A DNA stretch of 42,326 nucleotides from a virus, in IMG/VR virus record IMGVR_UViG_3300035698_005633, positions 1 through 42,326 of that record. One strand, given 5' to 3'. This document shows, in pieces, positions 1-7,505 of the stretch; positions within the stretch are counted from its first letter, which is position 1; every line of letters starts with the position of its first letter. The notes under the pieces were generated by a model that worked only from the letters and a program-made list of their open reading frames with translations, searched no databases and had not been told where the DNA came from. Made by a program: the position numbers and the translations under genes.

Positions 1-1
1 C

Positions 2-541
2 TTTACTGATCCAGGAATGCTCACACGAGATACTAATGATGGTATAGAAGATTTCACCTTTATTATGGATATTGATGTCGGTACGGATTTATATGGAACA
101 GGTGGATTTGGTGGAATTATATTTTGCGTAAATTCATCAACTCCTGATTCTAATAATTATATAATAAATTGGGGTGTTAATATATGGGATGCGAAATATG
201 GTAAGGCTGCAACTCTATTTTATTTTGGAAAAGATTCACCAGATGGCACTGCTGCCGCTGCTACTACTATTATGAATGGTTATTATGATTCAACATCAAC
301 AACATTTACAATTAAAGTTGTTAAATCTGGTAATGATATTAGTATATATTATGATGGGACACTAATAGATAAATTAGTTGGAACAGCTAATTTCACAGTA
401 AATGATACAACGTATGATACAGGTAATATAGGATTATCTTTTTCTGAATTGTATACTGCGACAAATACGGAGTTTACATTTGTTAGTCTAACTGACGATG
501 GAACTCCTACAGCACGTAGACGGATAATGATAATATCTTAA
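2..541 (+). CDS. C-terminal part of a lectin/LamG-like structural protein (partial)
   Basis: The reading frame is open to the left edge, so this is the 3' end of a longer gene; the Met at base 17 is probably internal. About 180 residues are visible. They are rich in beta-strand patterns with many Thr, Asn, Asp and Gly residues. A stretch of the type FTIKVVKSGNDISIYYDGTL followed by a GNIGLSFSE-like strand resembles concanavalin-like (LamG/laminarin-binding) jelly-roll domains, which in phages often sit at the ends of fibres or on virion decoration proteins. It ends in a short basic tail (TARRRIMIIS). It precedes the head genes by several small ORFs, so a virion or fibre role is an inference from context. 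I cannot name a family with certainty. Confidence 0.55.
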   Translation, partial: FTDPGMLTRDTNDGIEDFTFIMDIDVGTDLYGTGGFGGIIFCVNSSTPDSNNYIINWGVNIWDAKYGKAATLFYFGKDSPDGTAAAATTIMNGYYDSTSTTFTIKVVKSGNDISIYYDGTLIDKLVGTANFTVNDTTYDTGNIGLSFSELYTATNTEFTFVSLTDDGTPTARRRIMIIS

Positions 542-587
542 AAAATATATTGAAGTTAAATTTGCAATTTAGTATATGCGAAATTAA

Positions 588-595
588 TATAAATA
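588..595 (+). promoter_or_regulatory. T4-type late promoter box TATAAATA
   Basis: Exact TATAAATA in the 81-base gap before the gene at 623. In T4 this is the late promoter -10 element read by the gp55 sigma-like factor with the gp45 clamp. It lies 35 bases upstream of the ATG, leaving room for a short leader with the ribosome site. Confidence 0.7.
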
Positions 596-622
596 ATTAA
601 AATTAAGATTTATAGGAGATAT

Positions 623-1024
623 ATGGAAAATTTATATGAAGATCTTTATGGCGATATAAAACATATGCTCAATAATACTAAACGTAAATTGGGTGTGAAT
701 AATGTTAATCTTAATAAGTCTGATTCTGATGATGAAACCATCACGACGAATTCTAACTATAATAATGGTAAAATTGTTATAGATGAGGAATTTTGTAAAC
801 GATTAGTTTCGTATTTAGAAAAGGAAATTGATAAATCATTTCCAAACCAAACTAAACTGAAAGCAGTATTAACTCATGAAATACGTAAAGTTGCTAAGAA
901 TGGTGATGATAAAGAGCTTAAAAAAAATGTAGAAAAAATTAGAGATATTATACTTAAAGAGAAAGTTAAATTTATGGATAATGTTGAAAAACGGGTTGCT
1001 AAGATTCTTATTACTAAATATTAG
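623..1024 (+). CDS. hypothetical protein, charged and helical
   Basis: 133 residues, start at ATG 623 behind an AGGAG site. I do not recognise the family. The first 50 residues are hydrophilic with an acidic SDSDDE patch and an Asn-rich linker. The rest looks like a compact helical bundle rich in Lys and Glu, with a Phe-Cys-Lys-Arg segment near residue 57. There is no signal peptide or membrane segment. It is the first gene after a late promoter and heads a run of three small genes leading into the portal gene, so it is likely expressed late and may be a head-associated or assembly protein. That role is inferred from context only. Confidence 0.6.
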   Translation: MENLYEDLYGDIKHMLNNTKRKLGVNNVNLNKSDSDDETITTNSNYNNGKIVIDEEFCKRLVSYLEKEIDKSFPNQTKLKAVLTHEIRKVAKNGDDKELKKNVEKIRDIILKEKVKFMDNVEKRVAKILITKY

Positions 1025-1033
1025 GAGTTTTTT

Positions 1034-1231
1034 ATGGGCTATCATGCTTATCTAAAGTCTTTTTCAGACAAAAAAGAAGTCGTTATAAATATCAAAGAAA
1101 GTATGACAAATTCTAAAGATTTTGTTAATATTTTTTTGGAGTACACAGTTAATAAATCAGATGAAGATAAAAATAAATTATTCGACGAGGTTATTGGCGA
1201 GATGGCTAATATGATCGTTGGGTGTGATTAG
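1034..1231 (+). CDS. small hypothetical protein (65 aa)
   Basis: 65 residues from ATG 1034 with an AGGAG site that overlaps the end of the previous gene by position (9-base gap). The protein is a short helical, mixed-charge chain beginning MGYHAYLKSF, with no recognisable motif and one Cys near the C-terminus. It lies in the same orientation and probably the same transcript as its neighbours before the portal gene. Small genes in this position in T4-like phages include head-core or scaffold components, but nothing in this sequence proves that role. Confidence 0.55.
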   Translation: MGYHAYLKSFSDKKEVVINIKESMTNSKDFVNIFLEYTVNKSDEDKNKLFDEVIGEMANMIVGCD

Positions 1232-1241
1232 GTCGGGTATT

Positions 1242-1664
1242 ATGGACAGACAAGCAGAAACAAAAATTAGCAATCTATCTAATAGAAAGCAATCTCTTCA
1301 AGATAGAGTTAAAAAAGAAAAAGAAAAAATTACTAGTATTGGTGAAGTTGTTGGGCGGTTAGATGCCCAAATTCAAGACTTAGATGATAAGATTGATAAT
1401 ATTAAAAGTAAATATGATGATGATGAACCATCAGAAGAAATCGAGGAAGATGCTGATGCTGCCACAACTACAGGAGCATTAGATGCTGCGTCATCATCTA
1501 GTGGTGGGGATTTCGGAGGATGGAGACATTATTCTAAAATGGGTAGTATATTAAAGCGAAAACGTAAATCATCAGATGGTAAAAAGAAGAAAAAGAAGAA
1601 AAAAAATAAGGTATATGAAACTTATATAGATACTATGTGGATTGAATCTCAATTGAATGATTAA
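1242..1664 (+). CDS. hypothetical coiled-coil protein with poly-lysine tail
   Basis: About 140 residues. A TTG at 1218 is in frame upstream, but ATG 1242 fits the small gap after the previous stop and follows an AGG-containing stretch, so I use 1242. Residues about 5-55 form a heptad-like coiled coil rich in Lys, Glu, Asp and Gln. An acidic EE/DD segment and a Ser/Gly/Ala-rich linker follow. A strongly basic region then holds KRKRKSS and a run of eight lysines before a normal C-terminal helix. The acidic-then-basic layout suggests a scaffold-like or DNA/RNA-binding assembly protein, which is inference only. The lysine run is encoded by A-rich DNA that includes eight consecutive A bases and could be prone to slippage. 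Confidence 0.6.
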   Translation: MDRQAETKISNLSNRKQSLQDRVKKEKEKITSIGEVVGRLDAQIQDLDDKIDNIKSKYDDDEPSEEIEEDADAATTTGALDAASSSSGGDFGGWRHYSKMGSILKRKRKSSDGKKKKKKKKNKVYETYIDTMWIESQLND

Positions 1665-1679
1665 TTATGGAGTGTGATA

Positions 1680-3524
1680 ATGAATATACCTATTTTCGGT
1701 AAAGATAACCCGTTTGCTAAATTTTTTAGATTTTCTAGATTGAATGATACTAATGTACAAGAAGAGAAGGAAAAGGCTAATAATAGTCGAGGTTATTCCC
1801 AAGAACAAATTGATTTTGGTTATGCGTCATTTATGAACTACGGTCAAAGTAATTCTGATAATTATGGTATGTCATCTATTAGTATACAGTTTGAACAATA
1901 TTTTAGATTAAAAGCTCAGAGAATTTTTAAGTATAGAGAGATGTCATATTATCCTGATATAAATGATGGATTAGATATGATATGTGATGAGGCTATGGTT
2001 GATGATAATAATGGCGAATATATGTCATTAAAGATAACAGAAGAAATCCCTGAGCATATAGAAGAAAAAATACGTGAGTATTGGGATTACCTTATTCATG
2101 AAGTTTTTGCTATAAATGAAACAGGATGGGAATTGTTTAGACGATGGTTAGTTGATTCTGAATTATATATAGAATTGGTATTGAATGATGATGGTGATAG
2201 TATAATTGATTTTAAAGTATTACCCGCCCATACTATGACACCTATTTATGATGCAACATCAGATATTTCAGGATTTGTTCAAACTCCTAGTGTTGTACCA
2301 GGTGTTGGTGATAGTGGTGTTGTTAGTTCTAATAACGATACCCAAGATCAAAATAATGGGTATAATAGTAATACTTATGGGGAAGATGAACAAGCTTCTG
2401 CCGAAGATAAAGAGATCTTATTTGATAAAGAACAGGTTCTATATGTCAATTATGGTGAGACAGGACGAAACAAGTTGGATGTTAGAGGCTTCTTAGAGTC
2501 TAATATACGCATATACAACCAATTAAAGTACCTAGAGGATGCTGTGGTTGTATATCGCATCGTTCGTGCTCCTGAGAGGCGCATATGGAACGTTGGGGTT
2601 GGTCGTATGCCTAAAGGTAAAGCAGAACAATATATCCGTGGTCTTATTCAGCGATATAGAAAAAATGTTTATTATGATCCCGCTACAGGTGCTATGGATT
2701 CATCAAAAAATTTCCAAGCAATGACCGAAGATTTTTGGTTTGCTAAAGATGAAAATGGTGAGGGTACAACAGTTGACACATTAGCTGGTGGACAAAATCT
2801 TGGTGAAATGGATGATATTTATTATTTCGAACGAAAACTTCACCAAAATATGAAAATACCTCGTAATAGATGGGGTGCTGGTAGTGGTGATGAAGTTTCT
2901 GATGTTTATTCATCAGGTAAGGGTGGAGAAATAACTCGTGAGGAAATAAAATTTTCTAGATTTGTTCATAGATTACAAAAGAGATTTAGTTCAGTATTTA
3001 TGGACGCATTTATGACACTTCTTAGACTCCAAGGTGTTGATGACAGATATGTCGATGAATCTATATTTAAAATTGATTTTACTCAATCAAATCTTTGGCA
3101 ACAATATAAAGAGCTTGAAGTTCTTGAAGCCCGTTTTGGTATTCTTGGTGCTATAGAAACATATATCTATAAACCTGAAGAAAATGAAAATGCCCCATTC
3201 TCTATGGAATTTGTTTTGAGAAATTGGTTCTTAATGAATGACGATGAATTTGATGAGAATAAAGACTATCTTGATAAAGAAAAAGAAGCCGCTCGATTAG
3301 CTAGAGAAGATGTCGGATTTGATTCTGATGGAGAAGGCGAAGAGGGTGAAGAAGAATTTGGTGGTGAAGAAGCTGGTGGTGAAGAAGGTGGATTTGGTTT
3401 CGGCGGAGAAGACGCTGGCGGTATGGATGCTGGTGATGGATTTGGTGGAGCGGAAGCTGATGCTGTTGGTGGGGAAGAGTTTGGTGCCGCCGAAGGTGAT
3501 GCGGGCGAATTTGATATGGGATAA
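1680..3524 (+). CDS. gp20: portal vertex protein (T4 gp20-like)
   Basis: 614 residues. GTG 1674 is in frame, but ATG 1680 is spaced 7 bases from GGAG and is preferred. This is the dodecameric portal at the unique head vertex that nucleates head assembly and acts as the DNA channel for terminase and neck. Family signs are the early YYPDINDGLDMICDEAMV segment and, centrally, NQLKYLEDAVVVYRIVRAPE followed by R-x-W-x-VGVGRMPKGKAEQY and a Y-x-K-x-VYYDPATG stretch, which closely follow gp20 of T4-like phages. It is longer than T4 gp20 (about 524 aa). The extra part is a tail from about residue 543 built almost wholly of Glu, Asp, Gly and Ala. It sits directly upstream of protease, scaffold and capsid genes, as expected. 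Confidence 0.95.
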   Translation: MNIPIFGKDNPFAKFFRFSRLNDTNVQEEKEKANNSRGYSQEQIDFGYASFMNYGQSNSDNYGMSSISIQFEQYFRLKAQRIFKYREMSYYPDINDGLDMICDEAMVDDNNGEYMSLKITEEIPEHIEEKIREYWDYLIHEVFAINETGWELFRRWLVDSELYIELVLNDDGDSIIDFKVLPAHTMTPIYDATSDISGFVQTPSVVPGVGDSGVVSSNNDTQDQNNGYNSNTYGEDEQASAEDKEILFDKEQVLYVNYGETGRNKLDVRGFLESNIRIYNQLKYLEDAVVVYRIVRAPERRIWNVGVGRMPKGKAEQYIRGLIQRYRKNVYYDPATGAMDSSKNFQAMTEDFWFAKDENGEGTTVDTLAGGQNLGEMDDIYYFERKLHQNMKIPRNRWGAGSGDEVSDVYSSGKGGEITREEIKFSRFVHRLQKRFSSVFMDAFMTLLRLQGVDDRYVDESIFKIDFTQSNLWQQYKELEVLEARFGILGAIETYIYKPEENENAPFSMEFVLRNWFLMNDDEFDENKDYLDKEKEAARLAREDVGFDSDGEGEEGEEEFGGEEAGGEEGGFGFGGEDAGGMDAGDGFGGAEADAVGGEEFGAAEGDAGEFDMG

Positions 3525-3544
3525 CCCATAATTTAAGTAAAAAG

Positions 3545-3552
3545 TATAAATA
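3545..3552 (+). promoter_or_regulatory. T4-type late promoter box TATAAATA
   Basis: Exact TATAAATA in the 59-base gap after the portal gene, 32 bases before the ATG of the 54-residue ORF. It would provide late transcription of that ORF and gp21. Confidence 0.7.
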
Positions 3553-3583
3553 CTATTGATTTGTAATATATAGGAGGATTAAT

Positions 3584-3748
3584 ATGGGATCAGTAATGGA
3601 AATGATTTTGGATAGTGATTGGGTTGAGTTAGGTAAATATACTGAACAGCAAGCTGCCGACAAAATTAAAGAAAAAATAGGTGCTAAAAAGTCTGAAATC
3701 GTGGCGGCTATGAATGCTGGATATGATTCAGACGATGTGACACCGTAA
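3584..3748 (+). CDS. small hypothetical protein between portal and protease (54 aa)
   Basis: A 54-residue ORF, ATG 3584 to TAA 3748, with a strong TAGGAGG site 8-9 bases upstream and its own late promoter box. The protein begins MGSVMEMILDSDWVEL and has a helical middle rich in Lys, Glu and Gln (YTEQQAADKIKEKIGAKKSE), ending in an acidic tail (YDSDDVTP). T4 has the small prohead-core genes 67 and 68 at this place between 20 and 21, so a small core protein is possible by position. I see no convincing sequence match. The strong ribosome site makes it a likely real gene. Confidence 0.7.
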   Translation: MGSVMEMILDSDWVELGKYTEQQAADKIKEKIGAKKSEIVAAMNAGYDSDDVTP

Positions 3749-3761
3749 TAAGGAGACTGTT

Positions 3762-4424
3762 ATGAAATTACTAACAGAATATGTTTCTTTTGAAGATTTG
3801 CAGGTGATTTCGGAAGCAGTTGATGGTAAAAGTAAAAGTTATATGTTGAAGGGTCCGTTTTTACAGGCAAATGTTAAAAATCGTAATGGGAGAACATATA
3901 TGCGTGAAACACTCACGCGTGAAGTTCAAGAGTTTTATGATACTAAAATTAAAACACATCGTTCTATAGGTGAATTAGATCACCCACCAGAACCTGTTAT
4001 TAATTTGGATAGAATATCACATCTTATTACTGATTTGAAAATGGAGGGTGACATTGGTTATGGTTGCGCTAAACTATTAAACACCCCTATGGGTATGATT
4101 GCTAAGGCATTGATTGATGATGGCGTGCAATTAGGAATGTCAACTCGTGGAGTTGGAACTCTTGATGGTGATAGAGTTAAGGATGATTATAAATTAATTA
4201 CAGTTGATATTGTTGCTGACCCGTCAGCTCCAACAGCTTTTGTCGAGGGTGTTCTAGAAAATAAAGAATACATTGTTGCACAGACAGGAGAGATTGTTGA
4301 GAGAGCTGTTGAACAATTAAAACGCGATATGGACGAAGCATGTTCACATAAATATAATAAAGAAGTGTTCTCAAGTGAGGTTCTTTCTTATTTAGATTGC
4401 TTTATGAACTCTATTCATGTGTAG
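3762..4424 (+). CDS. gp21: prohead core protease (T4 gp21-like)
   Basis: 220 residues, ATG 3762 behind AAGGAG. This serine protease of the herpesvirus-assemblin-like fold matures the prohead by cutting scaffold, portal-associated and capsid proteins. Visible features are an N-terminal segment ending in NRNGRTYMRE, the catalytic His in GELDHP (His74), the nucleophile Ser in LGMSTRG (Ser127) and a VDIVADPSAP segment (residues 148-157), all arranged as in gp21. Length matches T4 gp21 (about 212 aa). It lies between portal and scaffold, the conserved place. The tail after about residue 165 is helical and is probably the part removed by self-cleavage, an inference from the T4 case. Confidence 0.95.
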   Translation: MKLLTEYVSFEDLQVISEAVDGKSKSYMLKGPFLQANVKNRNGRTYMRETLTREVQEFYDTKIKTHRSIGELDHPPEPVINLDRISHLITDLKMEGDIGYGCAKLLNTPMGMIAKALIDDGVQLGMSTRGVGTLDGDRVKDDYKLITVDIVADPSAPTAFVEGVLENKEYIVAQTGEIVERAVEQLKRDMDEACSHKYNKEVFSSEVLSYLDCFMNSIHV

Positions 4425-4439
4425 TATTTAAGTAAAATA

Positions 4440-4447
4440 TATAAATA
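4440..4447 (+). promoter_or_regulatory. T4-type late promoter box TATAAATA (distal of two)
   Basis: Exact TATAAATA, 16 bases after the gp21 stop and 204 bases before the gp22 ATG. It would give a long untranslated leader ahead of the scaffold and capsid genes. Confidence 0.6.
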
Positions 4448-4610
4448 CTACTGAATGTGTTAGAAATATCCGTTTAGTATAAAGTTAGGAAAAATTAAAA
4501 TTTATTTAATTTCTTTTGTAAATTATTGAAATTTATTGAGTTATGAGGTTTTTAATCTTTTTATTCATTAATTAAATTAAAAAAACTCACAGTATATTAA
4601 AAGAAATTAA

Positions 4611-4618
4611 TATAAATA
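4611..4618 (+). promoter_or_regulatory. T4-type late promoter box TATAAATA (proximal to scaffold)
   Basis: Exact TATAAATA 33 bases before the gp22 ATG, the same distance seen at other boxes here. Together with the box at 4440 it gives tandem late promoters before scaffold and capsid, the most abundant head proteins. Confidence 0.72.
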
Positions 4619-4650
4619 CTTGTGTAGATATGATTTAGGAGGAATATCTT

Positions 4651-5496
4651 ATGTCAAAAAACATTACCCAGAAGATCAGGGAGCTTTTGACACCAGAAGA
4701 TTTGAAGATATTCGAGGGTGCTATTGGAAGTATGATTGATGAAAAAGTTCAAGATAAACTTTCAGATTTAATTCAACTAAAAGAAGATGAATTAAAATCA
4801 AAATACGAAGCACTCGCGGAAGAATATGTTCAAAAGAAGGTGGACACAGAGTTAACTGAAGAAAAGGCTAAATTAGTGGAAAGTTACGATAGTAAACTAG
4901 CACTTCTTGAGCAGAAAATTGTAACTAAACTTGATTCATATCTTGACCATGTTATTAGTGAACAAATTTCGGATGAAATGTTAGAAAAAATTGCGATTAA
5001 TGAAACACTTACTCCCGTTGTGGAAGGTATTCGTTCGGTTTTTACTGATAATCATTTGAAACTTGATTCTAAAGCTCAGGCTACTATTAATGGTTTAGGA
5101 TCAGAACTTAGTGAAACTAAAGGTGAATTATCAGAATCTATTGATAAGAGAATTCAGCTTGAAAGTAAACTAGAGCAGAGTGCAGTATATCTTTTAATAT
5201 CAGAAAAAACTAATGGTCTTAAAAAATCCGACAAACAAAAAGTTGTTGAGATGTTTAAAGAAAAAGAGTTTGATGAAGTTGAAAAAAATATTGATAACTA
5301 CTTATCTCTGATTAAAGAATCCGTTAGTATCAAAACGAAAAAGAAAACAGAAGTTAAAACTTCTACTAAAAAGAAAGTAGGGTCTGTTAATGAGGGTGCA
5401 TTTGTTGATTCTCATAAAGAACCTATAAAGGTTATAGAAGAGAAAGATGATAGCTTCACTATGAGTGATATAGCTAACAGATTTTTAGCCGGATAA
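4651..5496 (+). CDS. gp22: prohead scaffold protein (T4 gp22-like)
   Basis: 281 residues, ATG 4651 with TAGGAGG upstream. This is the major core protein around which gp23 assembles; it is degraded by gp21. It is almost wholly alpha-helical and charged. It starts with a LLTPEDLKIFEGAI segment like gp22 N-termini, then a long coiled coil (about residues 30-190) with many Glu, Lys, Gln and Leu residues, then a Lys/Thr-rich linker (about 225-245), and a short C-terminal motif with IANRFLAG. There is no enzyme motif. Position between protease and major capsid, plus length near T4 gp22 (269 aa), make the call strong despite low sequence conservation in this family. Confidence 0.9.
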   Translation: MSKNITQKIRELLTPEDLKIFEGAIGSMIDEKVQDKLSDLIQLKEDELKSKYEALAEEYVQKKVDTELTEEKAKLVESYDSKLALLEQKIVTKLDSYLDHVISEQISDEMLEKIAINETLTPVVEGIRSVFTDNHLKLDSKAQATINGLGSELSETKGELSESIDKRIQLESKLEQSAVYLLISEKTNGLKKSDKQKVVEMFKEKEFDEVEKNIDNYLSLIKESVSIKTKKKTEVKTSTKKKVGSVNEGAFVDSHKEPIKVIEEKDDSFTMSDIANRFLAG

Positions 5497-5525
5497 AAAC
5501 AAAGTAATATATAGGAGGACTTAGT

Positions 5526-6884
5526 ATGTCTAATTACAAAGAAAGATTGGTTCGCAAGTGGGAGGACGCTAAGGGTCCCATGAGCATTAAAAATATAGAT
5601 GATCCTTATCTTAAAGAGAATCTAGCTCAGTTACTTGAGAATCAAGAAATTAAAGATGTGAATGGTAATCAGATTTTCTTAGGAGAGTCGGATGGGGCTA
5701 CAAGTACGGGATCAATGGATACCGCATTTGGTAGTGACGCTAATACTGCTGGTGACGGTGGACCATCGGGTTGGACTGGTGGAGATTGGAGATTTCGTCC
5801 AGTAGCACTTGCGCTTATGCGTAGAACATTCCCTGACCTTTTTGCAAATAAAGTTGTTGGTGTGCAAGCTATGAGTACCCCTGTGGGTCTTTCATACGCA
5901 CTTCGATTCACTTATGCTAAAAACGGTACAGGTGCTGAAGCTGCTTGGGACGGAGTATCGGATAATGCTGGATATTCTGGTAATAACGATAACACGTTTT
6001 CACTTTACCCACCGGGTGCTACAGGAGTTTCTGCTGTTTCTGGTACTAATGGTGCTGGTTTATTAACATCCGCTGGTGAACAACTACAAATTTCTGATTC
6101 ACGTACTACATGTCTATCAGCTTGTGGTGAAACAGAATGGCAACAACTTGGTCTTAGAATTGACCAACAAGCTATTGAAGCTAGAACTCGTAAACTTGCA
6201 GCTAGTTTCTCACTTGAAGCGGCTCAAGATATTAAAGCTATGCACGGTGTGGATATCGAACGAGAAATGGTGAATGTGCTTCAGTATGAAATTACTGCTG
6301 AACTCGATAGAGAACTTCTAAGCAATCTTAAAAGAGTTGCTACTGATACTACTAAAGAGGGTGTGATTATTCCTGCTGTTGATGTGTCATCAAATGATGC
6401 ATACGGTCGTTGGAATGCTGAGAAATATATGAGTATCATCTCATCTATTATTTATCAATCTAATCAGATTGCTATCTCTACTAGACGTGGACCTGGTAAC
6501 TTTGTTATAGTTTCTCCTGATATTGCTACAGCTCTACAGGCTGCAGGACATCAGTTTGTTAACTACACACAGAGTGTTAATCCTGGAACAACTATGGCGG
6601 CTATTGGTAAACTAAACGGTACTATTGACGTATATCGTGACCAATATGCAACTACTTCTTATGCTCTTGTAGGATATAAAGGACCTGGTGTTTCTGATGC
6701 TGGTGTTATCTTTAGTCCATACATTATGGGTCTTCAGAATAGAGCTATTTCTCCAGACGATTTTAGTCCTAGAATGGGTGTTATGTCAAGATATGCTTTG
6801 ACTGATTCACTTCTTGGTGCTGGACGTTACTATAGACTTATACCATTCATGAATGTTAAGAGTCTTATTCCTGGTGCTGTATAG
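5526..6884 (+). CDS. gp23: major capsid protein (T4 gp23-like)
   Basis: 452 residues, ATG 5526 with TAGGAGG. It forms the hexamers of the head shell (HK97 fold). Family signs are RPVALALMRRTFPDLFANKV and VGVQAMSTPVGLSYALRFTY, matching the gp23 pattern of an RR-x-x-P segment followed by GVQPM-x-x-PTG. It also has an E-x-x-AQDIKAMHG helix, VNVLQYEITAELDRELL and a C-terminal FSPRMGVMSRY. T4 gp23 loses its N-terminus to gp21 at a Leu/Ile-x-Glu site. A matching site here is FLGE/S at residues 51-55, which would leave a mature protein of about 398 residues; that cut is predicted from the motif. A strong terminator follows. Confidence 0.96.
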   Translation: MSNYKERLVRKWEDAKGPMSIKNIDDPYLKENLAQLLENQEIKDVNGNQIFLGESDGATSTGSMDTAFGSDANTAGDGGPSGWTGGDWRFRPVALALMRRTFPDLFANKVVGVQAMSTPVGLSYALRFTYAKNGTGAEAAWDGVSDNAGYSGNNDNTFSLYPPGATGVSAVSGTNGAGLLTSAGEQLQISDSRTTCLSACGETEWQQLGLRIDQQAIEARTRKLAASFSLEAAQDIKAMHGVDIEREMVNVLQYEITAELDRELLSNLKRVATDTTKEGVIIPAVDVSSNDAYGRWNAEKYMSIISSIIYQSNQIAISTRRGPGNFVIVSPDIATALQAAGHQFVNYTQSVNPGTTMAAIGKLNGTIDVYRDQYATTSYALVGYKGPGVSDAGVIFSPYIMGLQNRAISPDDFSPRMGVMSRYALTDSLLGAGRYYRLIPFMNVKSLIPGAV

Positions 6885-6911
6885 CCTAGGATTGTAGGAT
6901 TATAGATTTTT

Positions 6912-6949
6912 AAAGAAAAGGGAGATTATTCTTCCTTTTCTTTTTTTTT
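6912..6949 (+). terminator. intrinsic terminator after gp23
   Basis: Thirteen-pair stem AAAGAAAAGGGAG (6912-6924) with CTTCCTTTTCTTT (6931-6943), including one G-T pair, six-base loop ATTATT, then T to 6949. It ends the scaffold-capsid transcript. Confidence 0.88.
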
Positions 6950-6959
6950 GTCCAATTTA

Positions 6960-6967
6960 TATAAATA
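6960..6967 (+). promoter_or_regulatory. T4-type late promoter box TATAAATA
   Basis: Exact TATAAATA directly after the gp23 terminator, 45 bases before the next ATG (7012). The flank AATTTATATAAATATTA recurs before the gp6-like gene at 26785. Confidence 0.75.
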
Positions 6968-7011
6968 TTAAGTGATAATGCATGTTTTATTGAACAATTG
7001 AAGAGGTTACT

Positions 7012-7494
7012 ATGTATGTTAGAAATGTTGCTGGTTATAATTTTGGTTTTAAATATCGCGGTATAGTTATTCATATACCTAGCGATGGTCAGATTTATTC
7101 TATCCCTGATGATAGTGGTGGAGCTGAATTTAAAGAATTGCGTGTTATTATGGCTATGAATATAAGAACTCAAAAAGTTATTTATATTAATAAAGATGGG
7201 TCAATAGCTAGTGATAATTTGGTAGGTCATAAAAGACGTGGTAGACCATCATTACAGGACGAAAAACCTAAATCCACACACAAACCTAAATCCAAAAAGA
7301 AAACAACCACAGTTACTGTTAATGGCGTTAATGGTGTTGATGGTGTGGTTATTATAGATATTGATTCCGAATTAGATGCAACATCAGAAGAGCCTCCAAA
7401 AAAGAAACGTGGTAGACCTCGTAAAGATGCGGAACCTCTTACTAAAGTTAAGAAAAAACGTGGTAGACCAAGAAAAACCCCAACAAAAAAATAG
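7012..7494 (+). CDS. AT-hook protein in the head/neck cluster
   Basis: 160 residues, ATG 7012 with a GAGG site. Residues 1-65 look like a small beta-rich domain (MYVRNVAGYNFGFKYRG...IPSDGQIYSIPDD). After it comes a disordered basic region with three AT-hook motifs: KRRGRPS (74-80), KKRGRPRK (131-138) and KKRGRPRK (148-155). A hydrophobic VTVNGVNGVDGVVIIDI strand region lies between the first and second. AT-hooks bind the minor groove of AT-rich DNA through the RGRP core. The gene has its own late promoter and stands between the capsid and neck genes, so the protein may be in the head or head-tail joint and contact the AT-rich genome, or be injected or act on host DNA. The function is inference; the motifs are clear. 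Confidence 0.8.
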   Translation: MYVRNVAGYNFGFKYRGIVIHIPSDGQIYSIPDDSGGAEFKELRVIMAMNIRTQKVIYINKDGSIASDNLVGHKRRGRPSLQDEKPKSTHKPKSKKKTTTVTVNGVNGVDGVVIIDIDSELDATSEEPPKKKRGRPRKDAEPLTKVKKKRGRPRKTPTKK

Positions 7495-7505
7495 GGAGAT
7501 TGGTT

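Larger units (their letters stand above)
4425..4650 (+). other. 226-base intergenic leader with two late promoters
   Basis: The longest non-coding stretch in the window. It carries TATAAATA at both ends (4440 and 4611). Between them is a very AT-rich segment that can fold: TGAGTT (4537-4542) with AACTCA (4584-4589), and TTTTTAAT (4549-4556) with ATTAAAAA (4576-4583). There is no T-run after the hairpin, so it does not look like a terminator. I see no ORF with a ribosome site in it. Confidence 0.5.

Noticed and set aside
3266-3529. Pro/Ser-rich - strand frame opposite the end of the portal gene
   Set aside because: A by-product of the Gly/Glu codons of the portal tail; no start context.
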